Source: Miscanthus floridulus (lineage: Eukaryota > Streptophyta > Magnoliopsida > Poales > Poaceae). From it: a DNA stretch of 64,000 bases. The position numbers and the translations under genes are program-made. Under the pieces are notes generated by a model that did not search any database, had not been told where the DNA came from, and saw only the letters and a list, made by a program, of their open reading frames with translations. The stretch is from assembly GCF_019320115.1 (NCBI RefSeq), contig NC_089584.1, positions 78,993,922 to 79,057,921 of the forward strand, in the 5' to 3' direction. This document shows positions 24,001 through 36,133 of this stretch, one piece after another (the first letter of the stretch is position 1; each line of letters starts with the position of its first letter).

Positions 24001-25366
24001 TGAGATTTGATAGCCTTGCAGGAGATGAACTCGATGTTCTGAGCTCTGAGTTCAACTAACCACTTGGATATGTGTCTTGTTGCATCCTAATTGCATAGGA
24101 TGTCGCCATGTGGAAAATCGGATACCACTGTTACCTTGTGTTCATCAAAGTAGTGGCGTAGCTTCCGTAAAGTGATAAAGAGGGCATAGAGGAGCTTTTA
24201 CACATGTGGGTTCTTGGCCTTAGATTCTGATAGCGCCTCGCTAATATAATAAATAGGTCATTATACCTTATATACGTGCCCTTCTTTAGCCTGCTCCACA
24301 ACTATTGTCGTGCTGACTACCATAGTAGTAGCTGCAATGTTGAGTAGGAGTGGTTCATGCTTCTCGGGTGGAGTAAGTATTGGAGAGGTAGATAGGTACT
24401 TCTTGAGCTTCTAGAAGGCTTCGTTAGCTTTAGTTGTCCACTTGAACTTGTTCGACTTTTTCAACAACTTGAAGAAGGGCAAACCTTTCTCCCCGAGTCA
24501 TGAGATGAAACAATTAAGGGCAGCCATGCACCCTATTAGTTTCTAAACATCTTTGATGCAGTGAGGTTGAGTCATCTGAGTGATTGCTTGAATCTATTTT
24601 GTACTAGCTTTGATACCCCGATGGCTCATGAGGAAACCCAATTGCTGTCCGGATGGAACTCCAAACACACATTTTGTTGGGTTAAGCTTCCACTTTTACT
24701 CATGAAGACTATCTAATGTTTGCTTCAAGTCTGCGATTAGAGTAGAAGGATCCTTGGTCTTGATGATGACAACATCCACGTAGGCTTCTACATTATGACC
24801 GATTTGTTCACTTAGGCATGCCTGGATAGCCCACTAATAGGTTGCACCTGCATTTTTAATCCGAAGGACATGGTCATGTAACAGTAGGCACCAAATGGAG
24901 TGATGAAGGATGTCTTGCTGTGATCTTCTTTACGAAGGGCAATCTGATGGTAACCCGAGTAGAAATCAAGGAAGGATAAAAGAGCCGATCTGGCCATAGA
25001 GCCTACAATTTGATCAATGCGGGATAAGCCGAGGGGATCTTTCAGGCAGTGTTTGTTGAGATCTGTGTCGTCGATGCACATGCACCACTCTTTCGAGTTC
25101 TTCTTCTGTACGAGTACAAGATTGGCTAGGCAGTTAGAGTGAAGGATTTCCCTAATGAACCTAGCTGCCAATAGCTTGGTGATTTCCTTCTTGATTGCTG
25201 CTTTCTTATCTGGTGAGAACCATCGTAGATATTGCTTGACCAGCTTTGAGCCGAGGTTTAAATCCAATTTGTGCTCAGCCAACTCTCTTGAAACACTCGG
25301 CGTATCAGCCGGCTTCCATGCGAAGATATCCTTGTTTTTCCTGAGAAAGTTGGTGAGCACGAGTTC
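24000..25366 (-). pseudogene. pol: G1 reverse transcriptase, active site altered
   Basis: The open part, 25360-24812, has EHKLDLNLGS, LLAARFIREI, LVLVQKKNSKEWCMCIDDTD and LSFLDFYSGYHQI (first catalytic Asp). A one-base frameshift near 24860 separates this from the palm motif. The palm motif reads AYVDVVIIKT: the second Asp of YVDD is GTT at 24771-24773, an inactivating change. Thumb and connection residues follow (LNPTKCVFGVPSG, LGFLMSHRGI). Stops beyond the frameshift are mainly TAG, with one TAA and one TGA. It was functional in the ancestor and is dead here. Confidence 0.87.
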
Positions 25367-26010
25367 CTATTCTTTGGAAAGGTGGGCATTGATGATAGCC
25401 ATCTTAGAGGGATCACTAGTACCTAGATAAATCTCAATGGTATCTATGTTAGAGGGTGGTGCAATGATTTTTGCCTTCTTAGTCAGAATCTCCATGTCTT
25501 CTGGCCTAGTCTGCTGTGCAATGTTGGCAATCGCCTGTGCTTCATAGGCTTGCTGTGTTCTGGCTACAATTTGGACGGCTTCCGTGTCGCAGTCATATGA
25601 GCGCTTGAGGTTGCCTCGGAAGGAGAGTACGCCGTTGGGACCCGGCATCTTGAGCAAGAGGTATGGGTAATGTGGTACGCCCATGAACTTGGCTAAAGCA
25701 GGTCGACCAAAGATAGCATGGTATGATGATTCGAAGTCAGCCACCTCGAACTTGATGAACTTTGTTCAAAAATTGTTTGGGTTGCCAAATGTTACCGGGA
25801 ATGTGATTTATCCTAGTGGTGTGGCAGCCTTGATGGGTACTATCCCATAGAAAGGGACATCAGTGGGGATGAGTAGGCTAGTAAAGTCTAGGCCTATCTT
25901 CTTTAGCATATCTGCAAATATTATATTCAATCATGCGCTGCCATCGATCAGGGCCTTGGGGACTGTTATGCTAGCTATTGTTGGACCCAAGATGAGTGGA
26001 TAGTGGCCGG
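25367..26010 (-). pseudogene. pro: G1 protease region
   Basis: The active-site segment reads ALIDGSA followed by a TAG and LNIIFADMLKKIGLDF, at about 25955-25900 on minus. The next open stretch (25744-25367) gives YHAIFGRPALAKFMGVPHYP, the usual second part of the Tat protease, then a linker to RT. The normal D-G-S/G motif is present. Decay by TAG. Confidence 0.78.
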
Positions 26011-26269
26011 CATTAGTCATGTTAGTCCATTGATCTTTTCTAGAAAACTAGATTGGGTACTCGGACCAATTAAGGTATTTTGGTGTTGAGGGCTCTCCTG
26101 CCATGATGTCCCGAAGAGCCAACTTTCCTGAGCGCTTGTTTGATGAAGTCGGTAGCCCTGCAAAGATTACTACAATTTAACACTTAGACTTTTGAAAGCT
26201 AGGGTTAGCGTTGTTGTTTCCATCTTTGTTGTTATCAGCTCTATCCTTGCCCTTGTTGCTTTTGCCATA

Positions 26270-27249
26270 GAAACCTAGTTCTCAGAGTTGTCTGTACTCG
26301 ACCGCTGTGTGCTTGGCGTTCTTGTGGAAAGGGCAGGGTAGATTCTTGAGGTCTTCGTACTTGTTATTTTTGTTAGACTTCTTGGACCTATCCATGGAAG
26401 CAAGAGTGTTGTCGGGTCCTCTCTTTCTACTAGACTATCCACCATGATTGCTTCTGGGGTCATAACCTTTGTCTTGTTGGCCATGTGGGAATCATTCATG
26501 AGTACGCTCTTTAGATGCAATCATCTTCTGTACTGTATGCTTAAATTCCTCGACGGTCTCTAGATTATCATCGTAGAATTTTTCAAACTGCCACTTGTAT
26601 TTCATCCCATTAACGAAGTGATCTATTACTTCCATATCTATGATATCATAGACTTGGGCTCATAAATCAGCAAAGTGGTGATAATATTGCTAGAAGGTTT
26701 CATCTTGTTTCTGCTTGCAAGTTCTAAGCTCATTCCGAGTACTTGGGTGGGTGAGGATGCCACAAAATTTTCATAGAATTTGCGTTGAAGCTGTCCCCAA
26801 GTATCGATGGAGTGGGCTCGTAGCTTATCAAACCAGGCGAGGGGCACAATGTCGAGTGCCATCGGAAAATATAACACTTTGATGTCGTTGCCGCCACCTG
26901 CCAACTCGATGGACTGAGAGTAGATGCACATCCATTGGTTGGGTTCTGTCTTCCTATCATACTTGGTATGGTTGGACGGCTTGAACTTGTAGAGAAGCCA
27001 GACAGAGAGTAGTCTGTTAGAGAAACATGGGAACCTATCCTGTGAGATGCCAGCCTCTCTGTACTCGGACTCACCTCTGCCTTCCCTGTTGCTGTACTAG
27101 TGCCCATGATAAGTCGATTGTGCGGCACCCTGATTCTTACTCTGGTTACTCTATGGCCCTAGACGGGAGTGGGCTGGTACTCGCTGTCCTCCTCCTTGGT
27201 GACCCTATGGTCCCAGCTGAGAGTGGGCTGGTGCCCGCGCCTCTGGTCC
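26270..27249 (-). pseudogene. gag: G1 gag, main part
   Basis: The minus reading carries the capsid core (FPMALDIVPLAWFDKLRAHS, then GQLQRKFYENFVAS) at 26931-26638. The C-H-H-C nucleocapsid knuckle (CPFHKNAKHTAVEY) is near 26340-26290. Upstream, near 27100-27240, is a repeated PAHS.LGP segment with TAG stops. G3 is inserted at 27250; the N-terminus resumes at 35910. Confidence 0.85.
27245..27249. repeat. G3 target-site duplication, left
   Basis: GGTCC, identical to 35910-35914. Confidence 0.95.
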
Positions 27250-29045
27250 TGTTTACACCAAAATTTGGAAGAAGAGTCACAAGGACTCGAAAAGCTCCTA
27301 AGATCATGTCATCAAGGAATCAATTGCATGTAGATCGGAACCGGCTGATTCGAATGCAGCACCAGAATCAACTTTCTTCAGGTAGCGCCAGCAGATAACG
27401 GCAAAGGATACGATCGGCGCTAGGATAAAGCATGTTGGACTCTACAAAAAGGGAAAGATTAGAGTCCAAGTTATCTTAAATTCGGAATGTTTCCTCTAGA
27501 GTCAAAGATCATGATGAGTCGTACTTAGATGGGAGTCATGCGTAGGTCCCGAGTATAAATATCAAACCCCGACTATTGTAAAAAACACACAATCAATCAA
27601 ATACCAGTTATTTACTTTTTTTGGCTCCGGCCACCCTTAGGAGTAGGAGTAGAGTACATCTCGATGAGTTCTTCAGCAAGTATGGCTACATCGATCCGAT
27701 CGACCTCCACTGCTTGTCTGTAAGTACCGTCATGGCTTATACCTCGGTTCGTATGGCTGCATCGATGCGGTCGACCTCCACTATGACTCTGGTATAAGTT
27801 AGTTATCGACTCTTGTCTAGTTCAAGTATGGCTGCATCAATCCGATCGACCTCCACTGCTCGAACTAGATTAAGGTCAAGTTATCAGCTCTATCTAAGGG
27901 TGGTGTTCCTTCGGATAGATTCATTAATTTATCGATATTGCTTATTGCTTCCATTGTTTATTTAATTACAACAATATCACTTCGCTCGATTGGGATTGAT
28001 CTAGATTGGCCTTATATCCTTTTAACCCATTGTTTGTTAATCTAAACTGATCTAATCTACACTTTAAACGATGATTTATGTTTTATCGGCTATTTTATAT
28101 CAATCTTGATCGCGCATAGCGTGCAGTTAAGACGTGTCTGATCTTAAGTAGATCTATTGGCTAGCGAAAACTGTTTCATGGCCCGTTATCACGGCCTATG
28201 TGATTCTGCCTCACACCCCACTATTAGCACCGTGGAGTGGGGATCGTTATTTGGTAGATCTGTTTCTGAGAGGGCATGACCTTAAATGTGCGCTATGCCT
28301 GAATCGGCTGTTTTAGCCAATATCGAGTGCTTTCACTAACAGTTCATGTCACGGGACCGTTGAAGTAGCGATGGGTTGAAAGATGTGTTAGCCCCATGAT
28401 CTTATTATTGTATTACAGTCTGCATGATTCTGCCTCATGCCCCACTGATATTGGTAATAAGTTAGGGTCGTCTAGTCTATTGTTTTTTCTACGGCTTGCA
28501 TGATTCTACCTCATGCCCCACTGGTCATAGCGATAGATGAGATCTAATATGTTCATTAGATTTATCTCTATTAAATGGTTGAATGATGATGAACTGTTTC
28601 TTTTATAAAGGGGTTCAGTTATCTGCAGTCATTGGCTCAGTATAAGCTAATTATTGTTAATATCTTATTGCCATTGACCAATATTTGTCTAAATAATGAT
28701 ATTCATCCTGAACGATAACTGATTCTTCTTACACAACCCCATGAACTTTAACCGATTTATTCTTATGAATATGCTAGAATCGACTATTTAGTCAATCTCC
28801 TTTCATATCGGCTTTCAGAGCCGCACATTCGGGACTGTCTGGCAACACCGGCATGTTCCACCCTAAATTACTGATAAACTTTCTCTCCTTGTTAATTGTA
28901 GGGTCAAATTGACTGGCACGTCTCAGGAGGAGCATGCACAATTGACCACCCCTGCGCTGAAGCTAGGTAGATCTCTAGCTCCATCGAGCGGACCCTTTCG
29001 GCTTGGTCATGTGTCCTCGGCATGGGATGAAATTTCATGTCAACA
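27250..29045 (+). repeat. G3 5' LTR
   Basis: Starts TGTTTACACC and ends GTCAACA. TATAAATA is at 27554-27561. It contains two internal repeat sets: a unit around GCATCGATCCGATCGACCTC at about 27679, 27751 and 27824, and a unit around GATTCTGCCTCATGCCCCAC at about 28200, 28425 and 28500. Confidence 0.95.
27554..27561 (+). promoter_or_regulatory. TATA box of G3 5' LTR
   Basis: TATAAATA; the copy in the 3' LTR is at 34417-34424. Confidence 0.6.
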
Positions 29046-29053
29046 CACGTTTC

Positions 29054-29071
29054 TGGCACGCTCGGTGGGAC
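29054..29071 (+). other. G3 primer-binding site
   Basis: TGGCACGCTCGGTGGGAC, one base different from the G2 site. Confidence 0.7.
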
Positions 29072-29083
29072 CCCACAATCATC

Positions 29084-31848
29084 ATGGTGGTTCACAACAA
29101 CAACGACAACCTTATGATACACTATGAAGATCTACTTGATGGAGATAAAGATGTCATCGGCAAAGCTATAGAAGAATTTTAGAGCAAATGTTTGTTGTCC
29201 TACACCAAAACACGTGAAAATACAATTGTTCAGAAATTTCCTATACCAAGAGTTCTATTACATGGGCAGACAGATACATCTGAAGCTGAAGATTGGTGTT
29301 TCTTTATGGAAGTTATAGACAAATCTGTTCGTGATGCCATATCAAGCCATAATGAAGCTTTCTTGGACACATTCCACAATGCCATGAAAGAAGCGATTCA
29401 TGGGTTTCTAGTTAGTCAAGTTGGGCCGGCTTATTACAACATTCCAGATCTGTTGACCCAAGGGACTAATCAAGTCAGTACCAGCCATCAAGAAGCAGCA
29501 CCAGCTGGTAATGGTGATGTCCAGGCAGCTCAGGGTTCATCTAAACAAGCTCAAGGTACTACTATGAATCAAATACAGTATAATCCTAGACCATCAGTAT
29601 AACATGTGCAACAGCTAGCGGGGCAAGGTTAGAACCAGATGATCAATTTTAGCACATCAGGCCACATACCGTCGTCGGCTCAAAAAATAGCACCCTAAAT
29701 TCAAAGGATTCGTAGAGATATAGATCCTTATGTCTATAATCAGAGACTTCAAGCAACAAGCCAGCAAAGGACCTAGTAGATAGAGATTCCACAAGGGTAT
29801 CACTATGGCATAGATTATAACACTCTTCACATGATTTTGAATCCAGGGTACCAAGGCTTTAGCTGTTCAAGGAATGCTGCCAATGTGGAAAGAAAAGCTA
29901 CTGGGATAGGAATTTGACAACTTGGGTCAATTGGCTCAACGAGTGGCAGCGCTCAATAGCCAATTCTAGAGTGTGCACAGAGATACCCGATTTAAGAAGA
30001 GTACCACAGTGGCTAAAGCTTACAATCCATACTCAGTCGATGACGGCTATGAAGAAGAAGAAGAAGAGGTTGCCGCAGCTGAATGGAATTGGGGCAAGAA
30101 AACAGTAATGGTGCTGAATCCTTGGGGAAGAGGAGTCGAGGAGAGCTATGACTTCAACGTCACAAAATCAGACAAGCTCTTTGATTTCTTGCTTGAGAAG
30201 GGGCAGATCAAGTTGCCCAATGGTCATGTTATGTTGCCCCCTGATCAGTTGAAGAATAAGAAGTTCTGCAAGTTCCATAATGCCACTTCTCATTCTACTA
30301 ATGAATGCAGAATCTTCCAGCACATATACAGAGGGCTATTCAGCAAGGAAGGCTCAAATTTGATACGCCTCAAAAAAGGAAAGTTGATGATAATCCTTTC
30401 CTAGGAGATCAAAACATGGTTGATGCTAGGCTACTCAAAGGAAAGACTAAAGTCCTAACATTAGCCAAATCAAGAGAAGCTAGAACAGTCGATCCCAAGA
30501 TGCAAATATCGGCTAACGAGTATAGAGAAATTAGAAGACATCGCGCTAAGCAAAAGAGCCAATATGAGCAGGGGTAAACGTCAAAAGATGGGTCGACAAA
30601 GCCGCGAGTTACATCTCGGATCCTATTGAATAAGTGGCAGTGGCAGAAGGAAAAGGATTATTAGTGTTGGTTAAAGGATCAAGAATACCAGCGTCAACTA
30701 GAAAAAGAGAGGTATGAAAGGAAGCAAGCAGAATTACATTGGAATTATCCTTTCTTCAGACATTGCTAGAATGAAGGTTTGAAGTTGCCTACCAGACATG
30801 ACTGTCTAGAATGTAGCAATCAATATTGAGAGTTTAGGCAATCTCAAACCAACCATCGGTCCATCCATACTCAAGATGCATATCATCATAATAATATGGA
30901 TCGACGCTTAAAAAATAAAAGTGTTCGTGATCGGCTTGGGAAACGAGTTGTTGACCAAGACTAGGCTGATTATGAAGAAGAAGGCAACAAAAGAAAATAT
31001 GTTTGGTAGGAAGGCCAATGGTGTCCAGGAGGTTTAACAAGAAGCCAGAAGAGAAGGGTGCAACGCTTAAAGAATAAAGAGTTGGAACAGGCTCAGGCAC
31101 CCGGTAAACCTCAAGTATGGCGTACTAAGCAAACAACCGATAGAAAGCAACCATCGGCTAATATCCAAATGGCTTTTCTGTTGCCATCAGAATTCAGAGC
31201 TCCGACAAATCAAGAAGTGTATTTGGATTTTGATGAATCGAAGTATGAAGACATAATTGCCAAGTTGACGGTTGTACAACAAGCAATATTTGATAAACCA
31301 GTCAAACATCGGCACTTAAAGGCTTTATATAAGAAAGGTTTTATTGATGGGAAGCCAATGAACAAGATGTTAGTGGACAGAGGTGCTTCTGTCAATCTCA
31401 TGCCTTACACCACTTTTTGTAAACTAGGCAAGGGACCAAAAGATCTGATGAAGACTGACATGATGCTTAAGAATTTTGGAGGTAATGCATCTAAGACCCG
31501 GGGGGGGCAATAAACATCGAACTGACAATCGGAAGTAAGACTCTACTCACCATATTCTTCGTCATCAATGGAAAAGGGTCATACCGTTTGCTCCTTGGTC
31601 GTGATTGGATTCATGCGAATTGTTGTGTACCATTGACCATGCATCAGTGTTTGATCCAATGGCATGGAGATGATGTTGAGCTGGTTTGCGCTGATGAGTC
31701 TGTGAGCATCGCAACGGCCGATCCAGTCTTCTGGGAACTAGGAGACTTCGAATGCTTTTTTGGCAAGTTATGGGAAGGTGGCTTCATTAAGATCAGCAAT
31801 GAAAGCCAACAACCGATGCAAGCAATCAGCTCTAAGAGTTTGTTTTAG
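29084..31848 (+). pseudogene. gag-pro: G3 gag-protease, capsid core deleted, protease active site altered
   Basis: Starts at ATG 29084 (MVVHNNNDNL). The N-terminal part aligns by eye with G2 gag (IPRVLLHGQTD versus MPRVLLPHQTD). Near 29865 the reading jumps from NPGYQGF to GMLPMWKEKLLG; compared with G2, about 550 bases holding the capsid core are missing. The C-H-H-C knuckle (CKFHNATSHSTNEC) is near 30265-30310. The protease motif is MLVDRGASVNLMPYTTF: Asp at 31376-31378 is followed by Arg (31379-31381) where G2 has Gly. Stops are mostly TAG with some TAA, and a run of Gs at 31500 shifts the frame. It ends SSKSLF then TAG at 31846. Confidence 0.88.
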
Positions 31849-32352
31849 TAAAAAGTCATGGCTTCACGTCGGCCATTGGATTAAGAAAAAATAAGCATTA
31901 GTTCTGAGTATGGGTTTAGGCTGACGTATGAATGCTAAATGGAATCCTAAGTGCAGATCAGAATCGATGGATTTCTTAAACAAAGTTTTGTTACACTTAA
32001 TGAAATGCTTGCTCCAGGTTGATCAATCGTTTAACCCTTGATATGAAAAGTTCTGTGGGAAAATATGTAAAGGGAAATTATCCTAGCATTTGATCAACAC
32101 TTGATAGCCGATTTGTTTAGTCATCGGCTCTGATAGCCGACACCAGAAGGGTATCGCCTCTAGTTCAAAAAATGAAGAAACTTAAAAGACATGAAAGTCG
32201 GTCAATGTGTATCGCCCGTAGGAGCAAAGCAAACACAAACAAGGTGATGCATATAGTATGAAGTACGAAACAAAAGAACAATCACTCAAGACAGAGAAAT
32301 TGTTTGCTAATGTCACCTATTACAAACTATGGGCCAGAAAACACTTTGGCTA
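31849..32352. other. G3 spacer after protease
   Basis: Non-coding. It carries GCCGA...ATCGCC units like those after G2 pol (about 32138-32165 and 32209-32225). This shows that the deletion of pol joined the protease end almost directly to the post-pol spacer. Confidence 0.6.
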
Positions 32353-34097
32353 CTATATCATCGGCCTGGGAGATAAGGCTACAGTGTTAGCAGCACTGAA
32401 GAAATCCTCAATCAGGCATTCATAATCCCTAGGGTGCGCCGCAGCTGGAAAACCATGGGGAAGGAACCAAAGTTTGTGGCCAGAATGAGCTTGCGTAGAA
32501 GCCAATGCCATGGCAGCACCATGGCGAACGCCATGCAAAGCAACCTCCCTAACACAGTTCGGGATGTCGTGCAGGCGAACCACTAGGATGGTGCCTCTAG
32601 TGTTGATGAATCCCGCCGCGTGCTCCGTAGCCAATCGAAGACTCTCTAGTTGGGCAGACAAATCTAAAAAGATTCAAAGGGGAGATGATCAGAGTCTTGA
32701 AGATGAAATCAAAAGGAAGCAAAGGTTATAATAGACATCTCACCCATGATTCTGGCCTCAGCCTTGGCCAACCTATCCTCCACCGAATCAACCTCGGGAA
32801 GTGATCGACATCGAACCATGGCCAGACCCGATTCTGCGAGGGAGAGACATTCAGCAAGACCCTAGCCATGTCGATCAATGGAGGCAAGCAGATCGTCGTT
32901 GTCAATCCACCTCCTTTGATAACAAGGGAGCTAGCGACGAGCTGTTAACGAAGAGGACCCTAAAGGCTGAATGGAGTCAGCCCTATCCCCCGAGGCAGTG
33001 GGGGTATCACGAGTTGTACCCTCCTAACGATGAAGGCGCTGACACAATGATGCAGGTCTGTTGAGGGCCTCCTCAGCAAACCTCTTGCTGTTCTCTATGA
33101 TCTTAAACCTACGGAAAGGCAGGAACTATACTAAGGACACAGAAGGTTTGAGATGAAGCGAGTTGTTTTTTGATCCCCAGCCATGGCCCGTATATATAGC
33201 TCGTGAAGGCGAGAAGATAGATTTCATCGGGGGTGTGAAATTGAAATCAAAAACAGAAAATGATCGACACTCTGAAAATTCAGGGGACAAATAACGAAGA
33301 GATAACAGATTTAAACTCATTGCTTCCCTAAATTACAAAATATCATGGGGCGGATACGAGAAATTTACATTGACCAGAGATCGACCCACCAAGGCTCCTT
33401 TGGATTGAAGGGAGTCCGGGTCCCCACAAGGCCGAAGGTCACCGTGAACCAAGTCACATCGGCCCATTGATGAAATTGTGCCAAAAAAGGGAAAAGGCCA
33501 CCCGCCTAACAGATGGCTAGCCGATTTCTCGATAACTAAGAAACTATGGGGAAGAAGCCTGTGGCTTTCCTGGTGGGCGTTTGGTGGAACGAACAAGGGG
33601 AAGGTGTCCACATATTTTAGCCCTTGCAAGCACTTGAATAGCTCTATGAGCATGGAGAGAAGACTTAGGTGATATCATAAGAGTTCTTCTAGCCGCAATA
33701 GCTGATCCTCTTGCTCGATAAGGCGCTAGAATGAGCGACACAATCACCCCGTGCACAAGAATTGTTCTAACCGCTCAAGATCTTCATAACAAAAGGATAG
33801 ACCATGGAGGGTCCAGCAGAGTCAAAAGCATGTGAGGGGGCAGATGGAAGAGAAACATGGCTGAATTGTTGAGTTGCTCTTGCTGGGGTTGGATAGACAT
33901 TTTAAAGCCGGCCTAGAAAAATGAATCCAAGTGCCCGTGAAGCAATCATGCTCTCATAAAAGTTTTGAAGCCTGGGCTCATGAGCTGACATGGACAGCGA
34001 CAAACAGAAGACCCCAGATCAAGATTCTTTACCCCATGACTGTGGACCTATCGGGGGTACAGACGTGATAATTTTGGAATAAAATTACTGTTATCCC
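32353..34097 (-). pseudogene. G3 antisense gene remnants
   Basis: On minus, 32661-32353 (SAQLESLRLATEH ... LHGVRHGAAMALAS) sits where exon 3 of the G2 antisense gene sits and shares its layout: helix, then a GVxxGxxxxLA pattern, then an acidic end. It is preceded by TTTTTAG, a possible 3' splice site. Further upstream 33653-33333 is open (MLIELFKCLQGLKYVDTFPL), and another remnant starts with MSIQPQQEQLNNSAMFLFHL near 33900. I cannot see a clear plant mobile domain here, and frames are broken between the pieces. Confidence 0.5.
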
Positions 34098-34112
34098 AAA
34101 ATTGGGGGCATG
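34098..34112 (+). other. G3 polypurine tract
   Basis: AAATTGGGGGCATG directly before the 3' LTR. Confidence 0.78.
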
Positions 34113-35909
34113 TGTTTACACCAAAATTTGGAAGAAGAGTCACAGGGACTCGAAAAGCTCCTAAGATCATGTTATTAAGGAATCAATTGCATGCAGATCG
34201 GAACTGGCTGATTCGAATGCAGCACTGGAATCGGGTTTCTTCAGGTAGCGCCAGCAGATAACGACAAAGGATACGATCGGCGCCAGGATAAAGCATGTTG
34301 GACTCTACAAAAAGGGAAAGATTAGAGTCCAAGTTATCCTAAATTAGGAATGTTTCCTCTAGAGTCAAAGATTGTGATGAGTCGTACTTAGATGAGAGTC
34401 ATGCATAGGTCCTGGATATAAATATCAAACCCCGTCGTTGTAAAAAACATACAATCAATCAAATACCAGTTATTTACTTTTTTTTGGCTCCAACCACCCT
34501 TAAGAGTAGGAGTAGAGTAGATCTCAGTGAGTTCTTTAGCAAGTATGGCTGCATCGATTCGGTCGACCTCCACTGCTTGTCTGTAAGTACCGTCATGGCT
34601 TATACCTCTGTTCATACGGTTGCATCGATCCGGTCGACCTCCACTGCGACTCTGGTATAAGTTAGTTATCAACTCTTGTCTAGTTCAAGTACAGCTACAT
34701 CGATTCGATCAACCTCCATTGCTCAAACTAGATTATGGTCAAGTTATCGTCTCTATCTAAGGGTGGCATTCCTTCGGATAGATTCATTAAGTTACCGATA
34801 TTGCTTATTGCTTCCATTGTTTATTTAATTACAACAATATCACTTCGGCCGATTGGTATTAATCTAGATCGACCTTATATCCTTTTTAACCCATTGTTTG
34901 TTAAACTAAACTGATCTAATCTGCACTTTAAACGATGAATTATGTTTTATCGGCTGTTTTATATCAATCTTGATTGCGCATAGCGTGCGGTTAAGATGTG
35001 TCTGATCTTAAGTAGATCTATTGGCTAGCGAAAACCGTTTCATGGCCCGTTATCAGAGCCTATGTGATTCTGCCTCACACCCCACTATTAGCACCGTAGA
35101 GTGGGGATCGTTATTTGGTAGATCTGTTTCTAAGAGGGAATTACCTTAACTGTGCGCTATGCCTGAATTGGCTATTTTAGCTGATATCGAGTGCTTTCAC
35201 GAACAGTTGACGTCACAAGACCGTTGACGTAGTGATGGGTTGAAAGATGTGTTAGCCCCATGATCTTATTATTGTATTACTGCCTACATGATTCTGCCTC
35301 ATGCTCCACTGATATTGGTAATAAGTTAGGGTTATTGAGTCTATTGTTGTTTCTACGGCTTGCATGATTCTGCCTCATGCCCCACTGGTCATAGCGATAG
35401 ATGAGATCTAATATGTTCATTAGATTTATCTCTATTAAATGGTTGAATAATGATGAACTATTTCTTTTATAAAGGGGTTTGGTTATTTGCAGTCATTGGC
35501 TCAGTATAAGCTAATTATTGTTAATATCTTATTGCCATTGACCAATATTTGTCTAAATAATTATATTCATCCGGAATGATAACCGATTCTTCTTACACAA
35601 CCCCATGAACTTTAACCAGTTTATTCTTATGAATATGCTGGAATCGACTATTTAGTCGATCTCCTTTCATATCGGCTCTCAGAGCCGCACATTCGGGACT
35701 GTCTGGCAACACCGACACGTTCCACCCTAAATTACTAATAAACTTTCTCTCCTTGTCAATTGTAGGGTTAAATTGACTGGCACGTCTTGGGAGGAGCATA
35801 TAGGATCGACCACCCCTATGCTGAAGCTAGGCGGATCTCCAGCTCCATCGAGCGGACCGTTTTGGCTTGCTCGTGTGTCCTCGGCACGAGATGAAATTTC
35901 ATGTCGACA
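34113..35909 (+). repeat. G3 3' LTR
   Basis: 1797 bp, starts TGTTTACACC, ends GTCGACA. It has the same two internal repeat sets as the 5' LTR. Confidence 0.95.
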
Positions 35910-35914
35910 GGTCC
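35910..35914. repeat. G3 target-site duplication, right
   Basis: GGTCC, matching 27245-27249. Confidence 0.95.
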
Positions 35915-36133
35915 TCGGGAAGGGTTAGCTTGGGATGTCACTATTGCAACCTACATCTAAAGGGTTGTGGATTCCAGAATGCCTTTGAGTCGTTGCTGAT
36001 CTAGAGTAGGGTTTTCTATGGCCGCCATCTCTTCTACCAGGGCGTAGACGTTGGCGTAGGGCATAGTGAAGACCCTATGGCCAACTACTTCCATGAACTC
36101 AAGCTCAAGGTTGCATGATGTAGAGGCTCTGAC
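35915..36133 (-). pseudogene. gag: G1 gag N-terminal fragment
   Basis: The minus reading gives MEVVGHRVFTMPYANVYALV and EEMAAIENPTLDQQRLKGIL, then two TAG codons (glutamine positions), and continues into the gag part at 27249. The upstream part, including the start and the 5' LTR, is cut off at 36133 by L1. Confidence 0.75.

Larger units (their letters stand above)
27250..35909 (+). mobile_element. G3: non-autonomous relative of G2 inserted in G1 gag
   Basis: It has complete LTRs (1796 and 1797 bp), target duplication GGTCC, a primer-binding site and polypurine tract almost identical to those of G2, but an internal region of only about 5.1 kb. It keeps the gag N-terminus, the nucleocapsid and protease, then passes directly to the post-pol spacer and antisense-gene remnants. 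RT, RNase H and integrase are absent, and the central capsid domain is deleted. Its LTRs differ more than those of G2, so it is older or was copied from a diverged parent. It would need enzymes in trans, for example from a G2-like partner. Confidence 0.93.
4579..36133 (-). mobile_element. G1: Tat-type Ty3/gypsy element, minus strand, 5' end missing, three insertions
   Basis: On the minus strand the order is gag (35910-36133, then 27249-26270), protease, RT, RNase H, integrase (to 22400, resuming 11144-10935), an antisense gene (6826-10104 on plus), a 3' spacer and the 3' LTR (5030-4579). G3 is inserted in gag, G2 in the integrase C-terminal domain, and L1 cuts the 5' end of gag. Removing G2 and G3 with one copy of their target duplications restores continuous gag and integrase reading, which shows that both halves belong to one element. 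The element is decayed: many TAG stops, some frameshifts, and an RT active-site change. The 5' LTR is not in the window. Confidence 0.88.
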
